Shown piece by piece: positions 35,200 through 44,220 of a DNA stretch of 52,681 nt. The notes below the pieces were generated by a model. It did not search any database and was not told the origin of the DNA. It saw only the letters and a program-made list of their open reading frames with translations. The stretch comes from Halomonas campaniensis (GTDB lineage: Bacteria > Pseudomonadota > Gammaproteobacteria > Pseudomonadales > Halomonadaceae): contig NZ_JPUA01000001.1 of assembly GCF_002211105.1 (NCBI RefSeq), positions 114,059 to 166,739 on the forward strand, in the 5' to 3' direction. Position 1 is the first letter of the stretch, and each line of letters starts with the position of its first letter. The translations under genes were made by a program, and so were the position numbers.

Positions 35200-35228
35200 A
35201 AGACAATTATGTGTCAGTTAGATGACAG
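35200..35228 (-). promoter_or_regulatory. Pho box upstream of pstC
   Basis: On the minus strand the units are CTGTCAT (35228-35222), CTGACAC (35217-35211) and TTGTCTT (35206-35200), three 7-bp repeats with an 11-bp period. This is a good PhoB site about 100-127 bp before the pstC start, in the 131-bp gap after pstS. Confidence 0.85.
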
Positions 35229-35232
35229 TGGT

Positions 35233-36204
35233 TTACCACCTTTGTTGGTCGTCAAGGACACTGGAGGTTAACGGGACAAAGCCGGATGCGCGCGCAATCT
35301 GCTGTCCCTCATCGGACATAATCAACCGCAGCAGCGCCTGCTCAGCGGGGGGAAGCCGTTCTCCAGGCGGTAGGTTCACATAGAGGTATAGATAGCGCGA
35401 CAGCGGATAGTCACCGCTCTGTATCGCCGCTTCGTTGGGGGGTATCGCAATGCCCTCATCGTTATACAGGCTCAACGCGTGCACCGCCGGGGTGAGGTGG
35501 TTAAACCCGGCGTAGCCCATCGCATTGGCGGATTCGCCAACGGCGGCGACCACTGCCGATGAGCCGGGGTGTTCACTGATATCGTTGCGAAAACGTCCGC
35601 CGCATAAGGCCCGCTGTTGAAACAGCCCATGGGTGCCCGAGGCAAGATTGCGCCCATGCAGCGCAATGCTGCCAAATGACCAGTCACGGGTCGCTGGCAG
35701 TTGCTCCCAACGCCTGATCGGCGCCTCGCCACCGCAGGCCAGAGAGGTTGAGAAAATCTCATCCACCTGCTGACGGGTTAGCGCGCGCAGCGGGTTATGG
35801 CGGTGTACAACAACGATAAGCGCGTCACGGGCGACCTTCAATTCCAGCGGTGGGTAGCCATAGCGCTCGATAAAGTTATCGCGCTCTTCGCCGGTCATCG
35901 GGCGAGACATGGGGCCCAGCCGGGTAGTGCCGGCCATTAGCGCCGTGGGCGCACTGGCTGAACCACTTGCTTGGAACTGCAGCTTTACCTCTGGATAGCG
36001 GGTGGTGAGGGTTTCGCCCCAGCGCAGCATTAGCCCCGCCATTGTGTCAGAGCCCACTGCACCCAAAGTACCGCTGATAGTGGCGGGTTGCCCCCAGGCT
36101 AGGGAGGGTAACAGCATCAGGATAACCACCGCCCAGCTCAATAAAGTGCGCCAAACAGCGAAAGTTACCCCCTTATTGAAAAGAGTCGTCCAACGAGTAT
36201 TCAA
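35233..36204 (-). CDS. Phosphate-binding periplasmic protein (PstS family)
   Basis: The 323-residue protein has a long signal peptide (hydrophobic core about 20-36, cleavage near S-L-A-W-G-Q). The PstS-like phosphate loop appears as G-A-V-G-S-D-T-M and Q-A-S-G-S-A-S-A-P, with a later G-T-H-G-L-F-Q. It captures phosphate for PstCAB. It lies 131 bp upstream of pstC on the same strand. I see no clear Pho box in the 118 bp before it, so its regulation may differ from that of pstCAB. Confidence 0.88.
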   Translation of the reverse strand: MNTRWTTLFNKGVTFAVWRTLLSWAVVILMLLPSLAWGQPATISGTLGAVGSDTMAGLMLRWGETLTTRYPEVKLQFQASGSASAPTALMAGTTRLGPMSRPMTGEERDNFIERYGYPPLELKVARDALIVVVHRHNPLRALTRQQVDEIFSTSLACGGEAPIRRWEQLPATRDWSFGSIALHGRNLASGTHGLFQQRALCGGRFRNDISEHPGSSAVVAAVGESANAMGYAGFNHLTPAVHALSLYNDEGIAIPPNEAAIQSGDYPLSRYLYLYVNLPPGERLPPAEQALLRLIMSDEGQQIARASGFVPLTSSVLDDQQRW

Positions 36205-36322
36205 ACAAGCGTCCTCTTATGGTTAACTGAAACTACTTCTTTGTGTTGCGATGCAGCAACAAGCCTAAACAACGTGACTCTCTGCAACGTTTACAACAAT
36301 AAACTGACTAAGCGACTAACTC

Positions 36323-36739
36323 ATGACTCTCCTGGAAACCGATTTGGACGATGTACCCGCCCCTCAAGGCCAACTAACATTAAAATTACTGGCTTCCCGC
36401 CAAGATACCAATTTTTATGGTGATATACCCGGTGGGTGGCTGGTCAATCAAATGGATCAAGCCGCTGAGCTGGCGGCCGGGCGTGAAGCGGGTGGGCGAA
36501 CGGCGACCGTGGCGATTGAAGCCATGGACTTTTTAAGCCCGGTGCGCGTTGGCTCGATGGTCAGCGTTTACACCCAGGTACAAGACATTGGCCATAGTTC
36601 AATCAAGATTGATGTGGAAGTTTGGGTGCGTCCTCCCCATGGGCAACGCATAGAGGAGCGCCAGAAAGTCACCGAGGCACGCTTTGTGATGGTCGCGCTG
36701 GACGATAACGGGCGCATCCGAGCAGTGCATAGCGACTAA
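36323..36739 (+). CDS. Acyl-CoA thioesterase (YciA-like hotdog fold)
   Basis: The 138-residue hotdog protein has N-x-x-G-D-I-x-G-G-W-L-V-x-Q-M-D and the segment F-L-S-P-V-R-V-G-S-M-V of the YciA/acyl-CoA thioester hydrolase group, which release CoA from acyl-CoAs. The catalytic aspartate would be in Q-M-D-Q-A. It is divergent from pstS and convergent with the TRAP binding-protein gene, from which a strong terminator separates it. Confidence 0.85.
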   Translation: MTLLETDLDDVPAPQGQLTLKLLASRQDTNFYGDIPGGWLVNQMDQAAELAAGREAGGRTATVAIEAMDFLSPVRVGSMVSVYTQVQDIGHSSIKIDVEVWVRPPHGQRIEERQKVTEARFVMVALDDNGRIRAVHSD

Positions 36740-36769
36740 TACACCTCAAAAGAGCTGACTTGAAATAGC

Positions 36770-36794
36770 AAAAGGGCGCTTAGTGCGCCCTTTT
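36770..36794. terminator. Bidirectional intrinsic terminator
   Basis: AAAAGGGCGC and GCGCCCTTTT form a perfect 10-bp stem with a TTAGT loop. T-runs exist in both directions, so it can serve both the thioesterase gene and the convergent TRAP binding-protein gene. Confidence 0.9.
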
Positions 36795-36827
36795 GCCGTG
36801 CTTGTCGTTTATTGGTCTAGTGGCTCA

Positions 36828-37922
36828 TTAACCTTCGACGTTATCGCGGTTCTTGAGGTAGGCGTACTCACCCACATCGCTGAACGGACGTAGCAGCTTC
36901 TGGAAAGCAGAATAAGATTCGTAAACACGGCGTGACTCTTCGTCGCTATCGACCTGACGCTGAATCGCTTCCAGCGATGAGGTGTAAAGCGCTGCCATTA
37001 CGTCCTCGGGGAAAGTGCGTAGCTGAACGCCATGCTCATCGACCAGTGTTTCCAGTGCCTGGGCGTTGCGGAAGGCAAATTCGCTGATCATGGCCATGTT
37101 AGACGCCCGTGCAGCTTCGCGGATCACGTCCTGCAGGTCTTCCGGCAGCGAATTCCAGGCATCCAGGTTGATCGTGCCTTCCAGAACCGCAGAGGGCTCG
37201 TTCCACGCCGAGGTGTAGTAGTAGTCAGCTACCTGATGCAAACCAAACGCCAGGTCGTTATACGGCCCTACCCAGTCAGCAGCATCCAGCGCGCCGGTTT
37301 GCAGCGAGGTAAAGATTTCCGACCCCGGCATAGTGACGGTGCTAACGCCAATGCTATTCATGGCCTCACCGGCCAGACCTGGCAGACGCAGTTTCAACCC
37401 CTGCATATCGTCTAGTGAGTTGATCTCTTTTTTGAACCAGCCCGCCATCTGCGCGCCAGTGTTGCCCACGGCGAATGGCTTCAGATTGTGATTGGCGTAG
37501 ATCTCATCCCACAGCTCCTGGCCACCGCCATGATACAACCAGGCATTCATTTCGGTGGTGGTCATGCCGAACGGCACGGCGGTAAAGAACTGCGAGGCAG
37601 CCACTTTTCCGCGCCAGTAGTAAGAGGCAGAGTGGCCCATCTCAGCGGTTCCAGCAGCCACTGCGTCGAATACTTCCAGGGCGGGCACTAGTTCACCCGC
37701 GCCATGGACGCGGATCTGCATGCGGCCGTTAGAGAGCTGTTCTACCCGGCGGGCGAAATCATTCGCGCCGGTGCCTAGGGCGGGAAAGTTTTTTGGCCAC
37801 GAGGTGACCATATCCCAGGTGTAGGTCTCTTGAGCGCGGGCGCTAGAGGGGGTTACAAAAGGGGCAGCAGCGACACCGGCAGCACCTAGGCCGACGGTTT
37901 TAAGGAAGTTACGGCGTTGCAT
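36828..37922 (-). CDS. TRAP transporter solute-binding protein (DctP/TakP-like), Tat-exported
   Basis: The 364-residue protein starts at the ATG at 37922; a TTG at 37931 is too close to the GGAG. The signal peptide begins M-Q-R-R-N-F-L-K, a twin-arginine motif, followed by a hydrophobic stretch and A-R-A-Q. The body has the DctP pattern, with a ligand arginine in G-L-K-L-R-L-P-G-L-A-G and T-G-A-L-D-A-A-D-W-V-G-P as in the 2-oxoacid-binding TakP/SiaP-like group. No DctQ or DctM gene is adjacent, so it is an orphan here and must use membrane subunits encoded elsewhere. Confidence 0.88.
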   Translation of the reverse strand: MQRRNFLKTVGLGAAGVAAAPFVTPSSARAQETYTWDMVTSWPKNFPALGTGANDFARRVEQLSNGRMQIRVHGAGELVPALEVFDAVAAGTAEMGHSASYYWRGKVAASQFFTAVPFGMTTTEMNAWLYHGGGQELWDEIYANHNLKPFAVGNTGAQMAGWFKKEINSLDDMQGLKLRLPGLAGEAMNSIGVSTVTMPGSEIFTSLQTGALDAADWVGPYNDLAFGLHQVADYYYTSAWNEPSAVLEGTINLDAWNSLPEDLQDVIREAARASNMAMISEFAFRNAQALETLVDEHGVQLRTFPEDVMAALYTSSLEAIQRQVDSDEESRRVYESYSAFQKLLRPFSDVGEYAYLKNRDNVEG

Positions 37923-37997
37923 GGCGAGCAAAACTCCGGAAATTATAGGATTTTTTTGTCAGCGCGCAAAAAAGCGCAGTGTCCGTCCGCCAGTATG

Positions 37998-38050
37998 CGC
38001 TAAGCGGGTTTTACTCGGCAAGCCATAGCGCTCAACACCCGCGCTTAGCG
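37998..38050. repeat. Imperfect inverted repeat downstream of uvrD
   Basis: CGCTAAGCGGGT (37998-38009) and ACCCGCGCTTAGCG (38037-38050) pair apart from a 2-base bulge, with a 27-base loop. It lies just after the uvrD stop in the 130-bp gap before the TRAP gene. No T-run follows, so the role is unclear. Confidence 0.4.
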
Positions 38051-38052
38051 GC

Positions 38053-40251
38053 TTAAAGCGGTGTCAGCTTGGCAAAGCCGAGTACCAACCATTTGACGCC
38101 TTCACCTTCAAAGCTGACCTGCACTCGGGCGCGGGCACCTTCACCTTCCGCATTAAGAATAATACCTTCGCCAAACACCGGGTGCTCAACTCCCTGGCCA
38201 ACGTGGAGGCTAGGTATATCGCCGCTGCTCTCGACGCTTTGCTGAGCGAAAGAGGTGCGCGACGCAGTGACCGGGCGGGAAATATGCCCCCGCAGGCGGA
38301 CTTCTTCGAGCAGGTGCGGTGGCAGCTCGCGCAAAAAGCGCGATGGACGTGGAAACACCTCTTTACCATGCAGGCGCCGGGTTTCGGCGTGGGTGAGGTA
38401 GAGCTTCTGCATGGCGCGGGTGACGCCGACGTAACAGAGCCGCCGCTCCTCTTCGAGCCTGCCCGGCTCTTCCAGGGACATCTTATGGGGAAACAGCCCC
38501 TCTTCCACACCGGCAATAAACACCACCGGGAACTCCAGGCCTTTGGCGGAGTGCAGCGTCATTAGCTGTACACTGTCCTCAAACTCCTCGGCTTCGTGGT
38601 CGCCAGCATTAAGCGCGGCTTCGGAGAGGAATGCCTCCAGCGCCGCCATGCCTTCGCCCGCCTCAGGTGCTTCAAACACATCGCCTTGGGTAAAGGCGCG
38701 GGCGGCGGTCACCAGTTCTTCCAGGTTCTCGACCCGCGCCTGGCCTTTCTCACCGCGCTCACTTTTGTGGTGCTCAATCAGGCCGGTATGCACCGTGACG
38801 TGATCGATAATCTCATGCAGTGCCATGCCGGAAGCATCGTTATCGAGCTGCTCAATCAGGTTGGCAAAGGTTTGCACTGCATTGGCCGCGCGGCCTTTCA
38901 AGGTGCCATCGTTAATTGCATCGTGGAGCGCCTGCCACAGTTGAATGCCTTGTTCACGGGCGCGCAGGCGAACAATCTCTACCGTCCGTGTGCCGATGCC
39001 GCGGGTGGGTACGTTAATCACCCTCTCAAGGGAGGCATCGTCGTCGCGGTTGAGCATCAGGCGCAGGTAGGCCAGGGCATTCTTGATCTCCAGGCGCTCG
39101 TAGAAGCGGTGACCGCCGTAAATACGGTAGGGCATGCCTTGACGAATCAGCGTCTCTTCCAGCAGCCGCGACTGGGCGTTGGAGCGGTAGAGAATGGCTA
39201 TATCGCGGCGATTAAAGCCTTCGTCGACCTTCTCCTTGATGGTGTCGACGATATAGCGCGCTTCTTCCAGGTCGTTAAACCCGGCGTAGATCGAGATCGG
39301 CTCGCCTTCGATGCCTTCGGTCCACAGGTTTTTACCCATCCGCTCGCTGTTGTGGCTGATCAGCGTATTGGCGGCTTCCAAAATGGCGCTGGTGGAGCGA
39401 TAGTTCTGTTCAAGCCGCACGGTATGGGTCTGCGGAAACTCTTGCTCAAAGCGGCTGATATTCTCCACCTTGGCACCGCGCCAGCCGTAGATCGACTGGT
39501 CATCATCACCCACCGCAGTCATCGGTGTCTTCATGCCGGTGAGCAGTTTTAGCCAAGCGTATTGCAGGGTATTGGTATCCTGAAACTCATCTACCAGTAC
39601 GTGACCAAAGCGCTCCTGGTAGTGGTTTAACAGCGCCGGGTTGTCGCGTAGTAGCTCCAGGCTGCGCAGCAGCAGTTCACCGAAATCGACCAGACCACCG
39701 CGTTCGCAGGTCAGTTGGTAGCGCTCGTAGAGCTCAACCATTTGACCCATGTAGGCATCGCCATCGACGTTGACCTGATGCGGGCGCAGTCCTTCCTCTT
39801 TGCAGCCGGAGATAAAGTGCTGCACCTGGCGGGGCGGATAGCGTTCGTCGTCGATGGAGTAATCTTTCAGCAGCCGTTTGACCAAGCGTAGCTGATCGTC
39901 AGAATCGATAATCTGGAAGTGTTGCGGCAGCCGGGCGTCCTGCCAGTGGGTACGCAGCAGGCGGTGGGCGATGGAGTGAAAGGTGCCTACCCACACATGG
40001 CGCATCGATATGCTCAGCAGCGCCTCGAGGCGGGTGCGCATCTCCTTGGCGGCTTTATTGGTAAAGGTGACCGCCAGCAGCGCGTAGGGTGACAGCCCTT
40101 CGGCCTGCATCAGCCAGGCAATGCGATGAACCAGCACGCGGGTTTTGCCCGAGCCTGCGCCTGCGAGCACCAACAAATTACCTTGGGGGGCGCTCACTGC
40201 TTCGCGCTGGGCGGAGTTGAGCTGATCGAGAATCGCCGTGACGTCGTCCAT
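38053..40251 (-). CDS. uvrD: DNA helicase II (UvrD/Rep superfamily 1)
   Basis: The 732-residue 3'-5' helicase acts in nucleotide excision and mismatch repair. It has a Q motif (L-N-x-x-Q-R-E-A-V), Walker A A-G-A-G-S-G-K-T-R, Walker B D-E-F-Q-D-T-N and motif III G-D-D-D-Q-S-I-Y-G-W-R-G-A. L-M-T-L-H-S-A-K-G-L-E-F and V-G-V-T-R-A follow, and the C-terminal Tudor-like segment has V-x-H-P-V-F-G-E-G. Length and the G-V-E-E-G-L-F-P-H segment favour UvrD over Rep. Confidence 0.96.
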   Translation of the reverse strand: MDDVTAILDQLNSAQREAVSAPQGNLLVLAGAGSGKTRVLVHRIAWLMQAEGLSPYALLAVTFTNKAAKEMRTRLEALLSISMRHVWVGTFHSIAHRLLRTHWQDARLPQHFQIIDSDDQLRLVKRLLKDYSIDDERYPPRQVQHFISGCKEEGLRPHQVNVDGDAYMGQMVELYERYQLTCERGGLVDFGELLLRSLELLRDNPALLNHYQERFGHVLVDEFQDTNTLQYAWLKLLTGMKTPMTAVGDDDQSIYGWRGAKVENISRFEQEFPQTHTVRLEQNYRSTSAILEAANTLISHNSERMGKNLWTEGIEGEPISIYAGFNDLEEARYIVDTIKEKVDEGFNRRDIAILYRSNAQSRLLEETLIRQGMPYRIYGGHRFYERLEIKNALAYLRLMLNRDDDASLERVINVPTRGIGTRTVEIVRLRAREQGIQLWQALHDAINDGTLKGRAANAVQTFANLIEQLDNDASGMALHEIIDHVTVHTGLIEHHKSERGEKGQARVENLEELVTAARAFTQGDVFEAPEAGEGMAALEAFLSEAALNAGDHEAEEFEDSVQLMTLHSAKGLEFPVVFIAGVEEGLFPHKMSLEEPGRLEEERRLCYVGVTRAMQKLYLTHAETRRLHGKEVFPRPSRFLRELPPHLLEEVRLRGHISRPVTASRTSFAQQSVESSGDIPSLHVGQGVEHPVFGEGIILNAEGEGARARVQVSFEGEGVKWLVLGFAKLTPL

Positions 40252-40291
40252 AGTAGCCGCTGCCGGATCAAAAAATAGGCGGCTAGTCTAG

Positions 40292-40313
40292 CACAGCCAG
40301 CGAACTGGCTGTG
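40292..40313. other. Perfect hairpin between hexR and uvrD
   Basis: CACAGCCAG and CTGGCTGTG form a 9-bp stem with a CGAA loop. On the minus strand a T6 run follows only after about 16 bases, so it is a doubtful terminator of the hexR transcript. Confidence 0.45.
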
Positions 40314-40328
40314 TATACAGGTTAACGG

Positions 40329-41183
40329 TTAGGGGTCTTCAGGAAAGCGCAGCGTATTAAGGCTCTTTTTAACCGCTTTAAGCTGTTCGGCGAGTTTCGG
40401 GCCGCGGGTTTTGGCCACGCCCACGGCAAGTACATCGATAAGCACCAGGTGGGCAATCCGCGAGCTAAGCGGGGTGTAGATCTCGGTGTCTTCGTGAACA
40501 TCGATATACAGCGGCAGGCTGACCTCTTCGGCGAGCGGCGAACCGCTGGGGCAAAGGCCAATGACGGTCGCGCCCGCTTCGCGAGCTAGGCGTACGCTGG
40601 CGACGAGCGCTTTGGTACGACCGGTTTGTGAAATTGCCACCACCACATCGCCATCGTTCAAGGTCACCGCCGACATATTCTGCATATGCGGGTCAGCGTA
40701 GGCGGAGGTGGAAATTTGTAGCCGGAAAAATTTGTGCTGAGCATCAAAAGCCACCGCGCCAGAGGCCCCAAAACCATAGAACTCGACCCGATTGGCCATC
40801 GCCAGGGCGTTGACTGCACGGCCCAGGGCGTCGTTATCCAACCGGTCACGAACCGAGAGTAGCGTACCCACCGTCGAGTCGAAGATGCTGTGGGAAAACT
40901 CAGCGACCGAGTCGCTATCGTTCATGGAGAACTGCGCGAACTGACTGCCGCTGGCCAGCATTTGCGCCAGCTGTAGTTTGAAGTCCTGAAAGCCATTGCA
41001 CCCCAGCGCACGGCAAAAGCGCACCACGGTAGGTTCGCTAACGGTGGCTTCGGTGGCCAGATCCACAATGCGCATGTGGATGACCTCTTCGGGGTTGCGC
41101 AGCACAAACCGCGCCACTTTTTGTTCGGAGCGTCGAAAGTGCTCCATGCGGCGTCTCATTTCATCAAACAGGGCGCGACTCAC
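40329..41183 (-). CDS. hexR: HexR-like MurR/RpiR-family repressor of glucose metabolism
   Basis: The 284-residue protein has an N-terminal RpiR HTH (V-S-E-P-T-V-V-R-F-C-R-A-L-G-C-N-G-F-Q-D-F-K) and a C-terminal SIS domain (G-F-G-A-S-G-A-V-A, then A-I-S-Q-T-G-R-T-K). HexR represses Entner-Doudoroff and related genes and is released by 2-keto-3-deoxy-6-phosphogluconate bound in the SIS fold. Sequence style and length match HexR well. Its usual neighbours (zwf, edd) are absent from the window, so the assignment rests on the protein alone. Confidence 0.85.
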   Translation of the reverse strand: MSRALFDEMRRRMEHFRRSEQKVARFVLRNPEEVIHMRIVDLATEATVSEPTVVRFCRALGCNGFQDFKLQLAQMLASGSQFAQFSMNDSDSVAEFSHSIFDSTVGTLLSVRDRLDNDALGRAVNALAMANRVEFYGFGASGAVAFDAQHKFFRLQISTSAYADPHMQNMSAVTLNDGDVVVAISQTGRTKALVASVRLAREAGATVIGLCPSGSPLAEEVSLPLYIDVHEDTEIYTPLSSRIAHLVLIDVLAVGVAKTRGPKLAEQLKAVKKSLNTLRFPEDP

Positions 41184-41422
41184 GTTCAGCTCCTTGGGTG
41201 CTCAACCAACAGGTAATCAACAGTATGCCTTAATGAGTCCATTGGGCCACGAACTATTAGGCAGCCTTCCAACAGCGTTTAAAGGTCGTTAGTCAGTTTT
41301 TTTAAGATTGGTCATCATTTTGTCAAGTAGGTTATAGTAATAATTGAAGTGCCGCACTGCATCATAACAGTCGTCACGGATGCAGGTGGACGAAGGCATA
41401 TTCATCTGGAGGAACGTCGATT

Positions 41423-41638
41423 ATGAGAAACGTCGAACGAATCACCTCGGTTAAAAGCGAATTGCTCGACATCTTTATGAGTATGGAAGTGGATGAGCAT
41501 GCTCAACGCCAGCGCAGCGCCGCCCAACGCAGCTTAAGAGCGCGGCGGGGCATAGAGCTTCATCGTGAGTTTCAAAAATTATCGCGGGATATCGCCCCCT
41601 TGCCCGATGAAGATCGGCAAGAGAGCGAATTGCACTAA
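41423..41638 (+). CDS. Small charged protein of unknown function
   Basis: A 71-residue hydrophilic protein with a good ribosome site (GGAGGA 8-13 bp before the ATG) and a candidate promoter (TGGTCA at about 41309, TATAGT at 41333). The sequence is rich in R, E and Q with a central basic helix (R-S-L-R-A-R-R-G-I-E-L-H-R-E-F-Q-K-L). It has no signal peptide or membrane segment. I do not recognise the family. It stands alone between hexR (divergent) and the NSS transporter gene (convergent). Confidence 0.6.
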   Translation: MRNVERITSVKSELLDIFMSMEVDEHAQRQRSAAQRSLRARRGIELHREFQKLSRDIAPLPDEDRQESELH

Positions 41639-41689
41639 CTATAAGGCTGCCAAGAGATTAAGTGCGCAACGGTTATCTCTCCACAATCG

Positions 41690-41715
41690 CGCCGCCCTGC
41701 CGATTAGCAGGGCCT
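41690..41715. other. Hairpin in convergent intergenic region
   Basis: GCCCTGC and GCAGGGC flank a CGATTA loop between the small gene and the NSS transporter gene. There is no T-run on either side; it may still help end transcription or stabilise 3' ends. Confidence 0.4.
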
Positions 41716-41737
41716 TGGCAATAAGCTAAGCGTAAGC

Positions 41738-43081
41738 TTAGATTAGCCCTGTTACGAACACGGCAATAACGCCAGCGGGCGCTATATAGCGCGCGATGAT
41801 GTTCCATACGCTCTTGCCGGTCGCTGAAAGACCCAGTTCATCTTCCACGCTGCTGCGCTCCAGGCACCACGCGGTGAATAGAATCGCACCCAGTCCCGTT
41901 AGCGGCAGCATTATTTTGCTGGTTAGTGTATCCAGTAAGTCAAACACGCCTAATTCAAACAGCAGCGGCTCGCTCCACACGTTGAACGACAGTAGCGCTG
42001 CAATACCCAGTAACCAAGCACCCACACCGGCCACAACGGTAGCCATGACACGGCTCAGCGGCGTGCGCTCTTCAATGAATTCCACCACGGGCTCCAGCAG
42101 TGAAATGGCCGACGTTAATGCCGCAAACGTCAGCAGCAAGAAGAACATCAACCCCAAAATCGTTCCGCCTCCCATGTTGCCAAAAGCCAGCGGCAGGGTG
42201 ACAAAAATCAGTCCAGGGCCCGAAGCGACATCCAAGCTATTAGCAAAGACGATCGGGAAGATGGCTAAACCTGCGCCTAACGCGATGACGGTATCCATGA
42301 TGATGACCGTGCGGGCGGTTTGCAGCAGATCGATCTCTTTGCCCAGATAAGAGCCGTAAGCCATCATGATGCCCATACCCAATGAGAGGGTGAAGAAGGC
42401 GTGACCCAAGGCGGCTAGCACGGTTTCTGCTGTGAGCTTGCTCCAGTCCGGGTTGAACATATACGTCAATGCTTCGCCAAAGTGGCCGGTCGTCATGCCG
42501 TAACCGATCAGCACGACCAGCAGCAGTGCGAGGACTGGCATCAGAATGCGTACAGCGCCTTCAAGGCCTTTGGTAACGCCGCGGGCGACAATCCCAATGA
42601 CCAGCAGCATAAACACCGAGTGACCCAGCAGCAGCAACCCTGGGTTACTCAACATGCCATTAAATAGCGCGCCAATGCCATCGGCATCTTGACCGCTAAA
42701 AGCACCGCTCACCGAGTTGACGGTGTAGTAGAGCGACCAGCCGCCAATCACGCTATAAAACGACAAAATCAAGAAGGCCCCGACAATGCCACTGATGCCC
42801 ACGATGGCCCAGGCTCTTGGCTTTTTAGCCGTGCGCGCCAGCTCTGACATCGTGCTGGCGGGGTTCTTCTGGCCGCGCCGCCCCAAAAGCCACTCAGAGA
42901 CAAGAATGGGCAAGCCGATCAGCGCGATACAGAGCAAATACACAAATACGAAAGCAGCGCCGCCGCTTTCACCCACCATATACGGAAATTTCCAGATATT
43001 GCCTAGACCCACCGCTGAACCAGCGGCGGCCAGCACAAAGGTCATTCGCGATGACCACTGCGCATGCGCAAGCTTCGCCAT
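41738..43081 (-). CDS. Sodium-dependent transporter (NSS/SNF family)
   Basis: The 447-residue membrane protein has the NSS hallmark W-S-S-R-x-x-F-V-L-A-A-A-G-S-A-V-G-L-G-N-I-W-K-F-P-Y in its first segment, which contributes the Na+ and substrate sites. It has about 11 hydrophobic segments. NSS proteins import amino acids or related amines with Na+; the substrate is not predictable here. Na+ coupling suits a halophile. It is monocistronic. Confidence 0.92.
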   Translation of the reverse strand: MAKLAHAQWSSRMTFVLAAAGSAVGLGNIWKFPYMVGESGGAAFVFVYLLCIALIGLPILVSEWLLGRRGQKNPASTMSELARTAKKPRAWAIVGISGIVGAFLILSFYSVIGGWSLYYTVNSVSGAFSGQDADGIGALFNGMLSNPGLLLLGHSVFMLLVIGIVARGVTKGLEGAVRILMPVLALLLVVLIGYGMTTGHFGEALTYMFNPDWSKLTAETVLAALGHAFFTLSLGMGIMMAYGSYLGKEIDLLQTARTVIIMDTVIALGAGLAIFPIVFANSLDVASGPGLIFVTLPLAFGNMGGGTILGLMFFLLLTFAALTSAISLLEPVVEFIEERTPLSRVMATVVAGVGAWLLGIAALLSFNVWSEPLLFELGVFDLLDTLTSKIMLPLTGLGAILFTAWCLERSSVEDELGLSATGKSVWNIIARYIAPAGVIAVFVTGLI

Positions 43082-43236
43082 ACATCACCCATTAAGTCGA
43101 TTGTTGTGTAAGTTACTGCGTGCTGGACACGCTAGTTTTCGGAAAATTGAGTTATTGCCAGCGTACTTTTCCGAAAGTAAGCGCAATTTATCTGATCGAC
43201 CGCAAGCATGCCAGTTAGCTGACCTAAAAAGGTGGG

Positions 43237-44091
43237 TTAAAACAGTTGGCTTTGCTTCTCGCCAGCAAAGGGGCCAAGAGCGGGTAAGGGCGTCACTTCT
43301 CCTAACGCGTTATAGAGGATACGAGCCATGTGGGGAGACTTGCGGTTATCCGCAGTATGCACAAATAAGAAAGGGGTTTTCCCCTGATTTATCCACAGCT
43401 TTAGGCGCTCTTTCCAAGCGGTGAAATAGCTGCTGTTAATCGTTTTGTCAATATGGCCAATGAATCGAATGACAGGAAAATTTGCCGTGGAAAGCACGTG
43501 TAGCGGGAGTTTCGGCTTTTCTTGCTGGGCATGGGCCAAGCCCATATGGCCATTTGCCGGGGTTGAGAAGAGCGGGCGTACGTCGAGCATCACGCGATTG
43601 GCCGAATAAGTTATCAACAGGCGGTTAAGGGCTGTTTCAGCGGCTCCCTTGTGGAAAAACTCTGGGTGGCGAACCTCTACCGCGCAAGGCAAATGGGCAG
43701 GCCAAGCGGCGAGCAGCGCTTCGAGCTGAGGAAGCTCTTGGGGGCCGAAATCCCGTGGTAGTTGCACCATGGTTGGCCCAAGGCGGTCGTGCAGCGGTGC
43801 TAGGGCCGCTAAAAATGCCCAAGCCTCCTCTAACCGCGTTAACCGTTGGTCGTGAGTGACGCTGGCAGGTAATTTAAAACAAAAGCGAAAGTGGGACGGT
43901 GCCTGACGCGCCCAGGCCGCAATGGTGTCCGGCTTTGGGGTACCGCTATAAAAGGTAGTGTTGCCCTCAACGCTGGAAAACACCGTCGCGTAATCGCTGA
44001 GCAGCTCAGTTTTGGCATGGCGGGGATAAAGATTGCCCAGCCAATCTTGATTGGCCCACATAGGCAGGCCTAAATAAAGAGGAAGCGTCAT
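43237..44091 (-). CDS. DUF72 (YecE-like) TIM-barrel protein
   Basis: The 284-residue protein has the DUF72 start L-G-L-P-M-W-x-x-x-x-W-x-G-x-L-Y-P, then Y-A-x-x-F-S-S-V-E-G-N-T-T-F-Y and F-R-F-C-F-K-L-P-x-x-V-T-H. The later W-I-N-Q-G-K-T-P-F-L-F-V-H-T-A-D-N segment also matches. The family is widespread and uncharacterised. Its neighbours give no functional hint. Confidence 0.88.
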   Translation of the reverse strand: MTLPLYLGLPMWANQDWLGNLYPRHAKTELLSDYATVFSSVEGNTTFYSGTPKPDTIAAWARQAPSHFRFCFKLPASVTHDQRLTRLEEAWAFLAALAPLHDRLGPTMVQLPRDFGPQELPQLEALLAAWPAHLPCAVEVRHPEFFHKGAAETALNRLLITYSANRVMLDVRPLFSTPANGHMGLAHAQQEKPKLPLHVLSTANFPVIRFIGHIDKTINSSYFTAWKERLKLWINQGKTPFLFVHTADNRKSPHMARILYNALGEVTPLPALGPFAGEKQSQLF

Positions 44092-44220
44092 GGATGCCTG
44101 CCTGCGTCAACAAGATCGAGCGCTAATCTAACAGGTTTGGGTACCTTCCTGTTAAGGGCTGAGGGCGGCGTGTAAATGGCTTTTATTTATAGCAAGGCGC
44201 GGAAAAAGTGAAATTGTTAA

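Noticed and set aside
38596..39552. Open frame of 318 codons on the plus strand opposite uvrD.
   Set aside because: It mirrors the well-conserved uvrD coding sequence and has no family resemblance.
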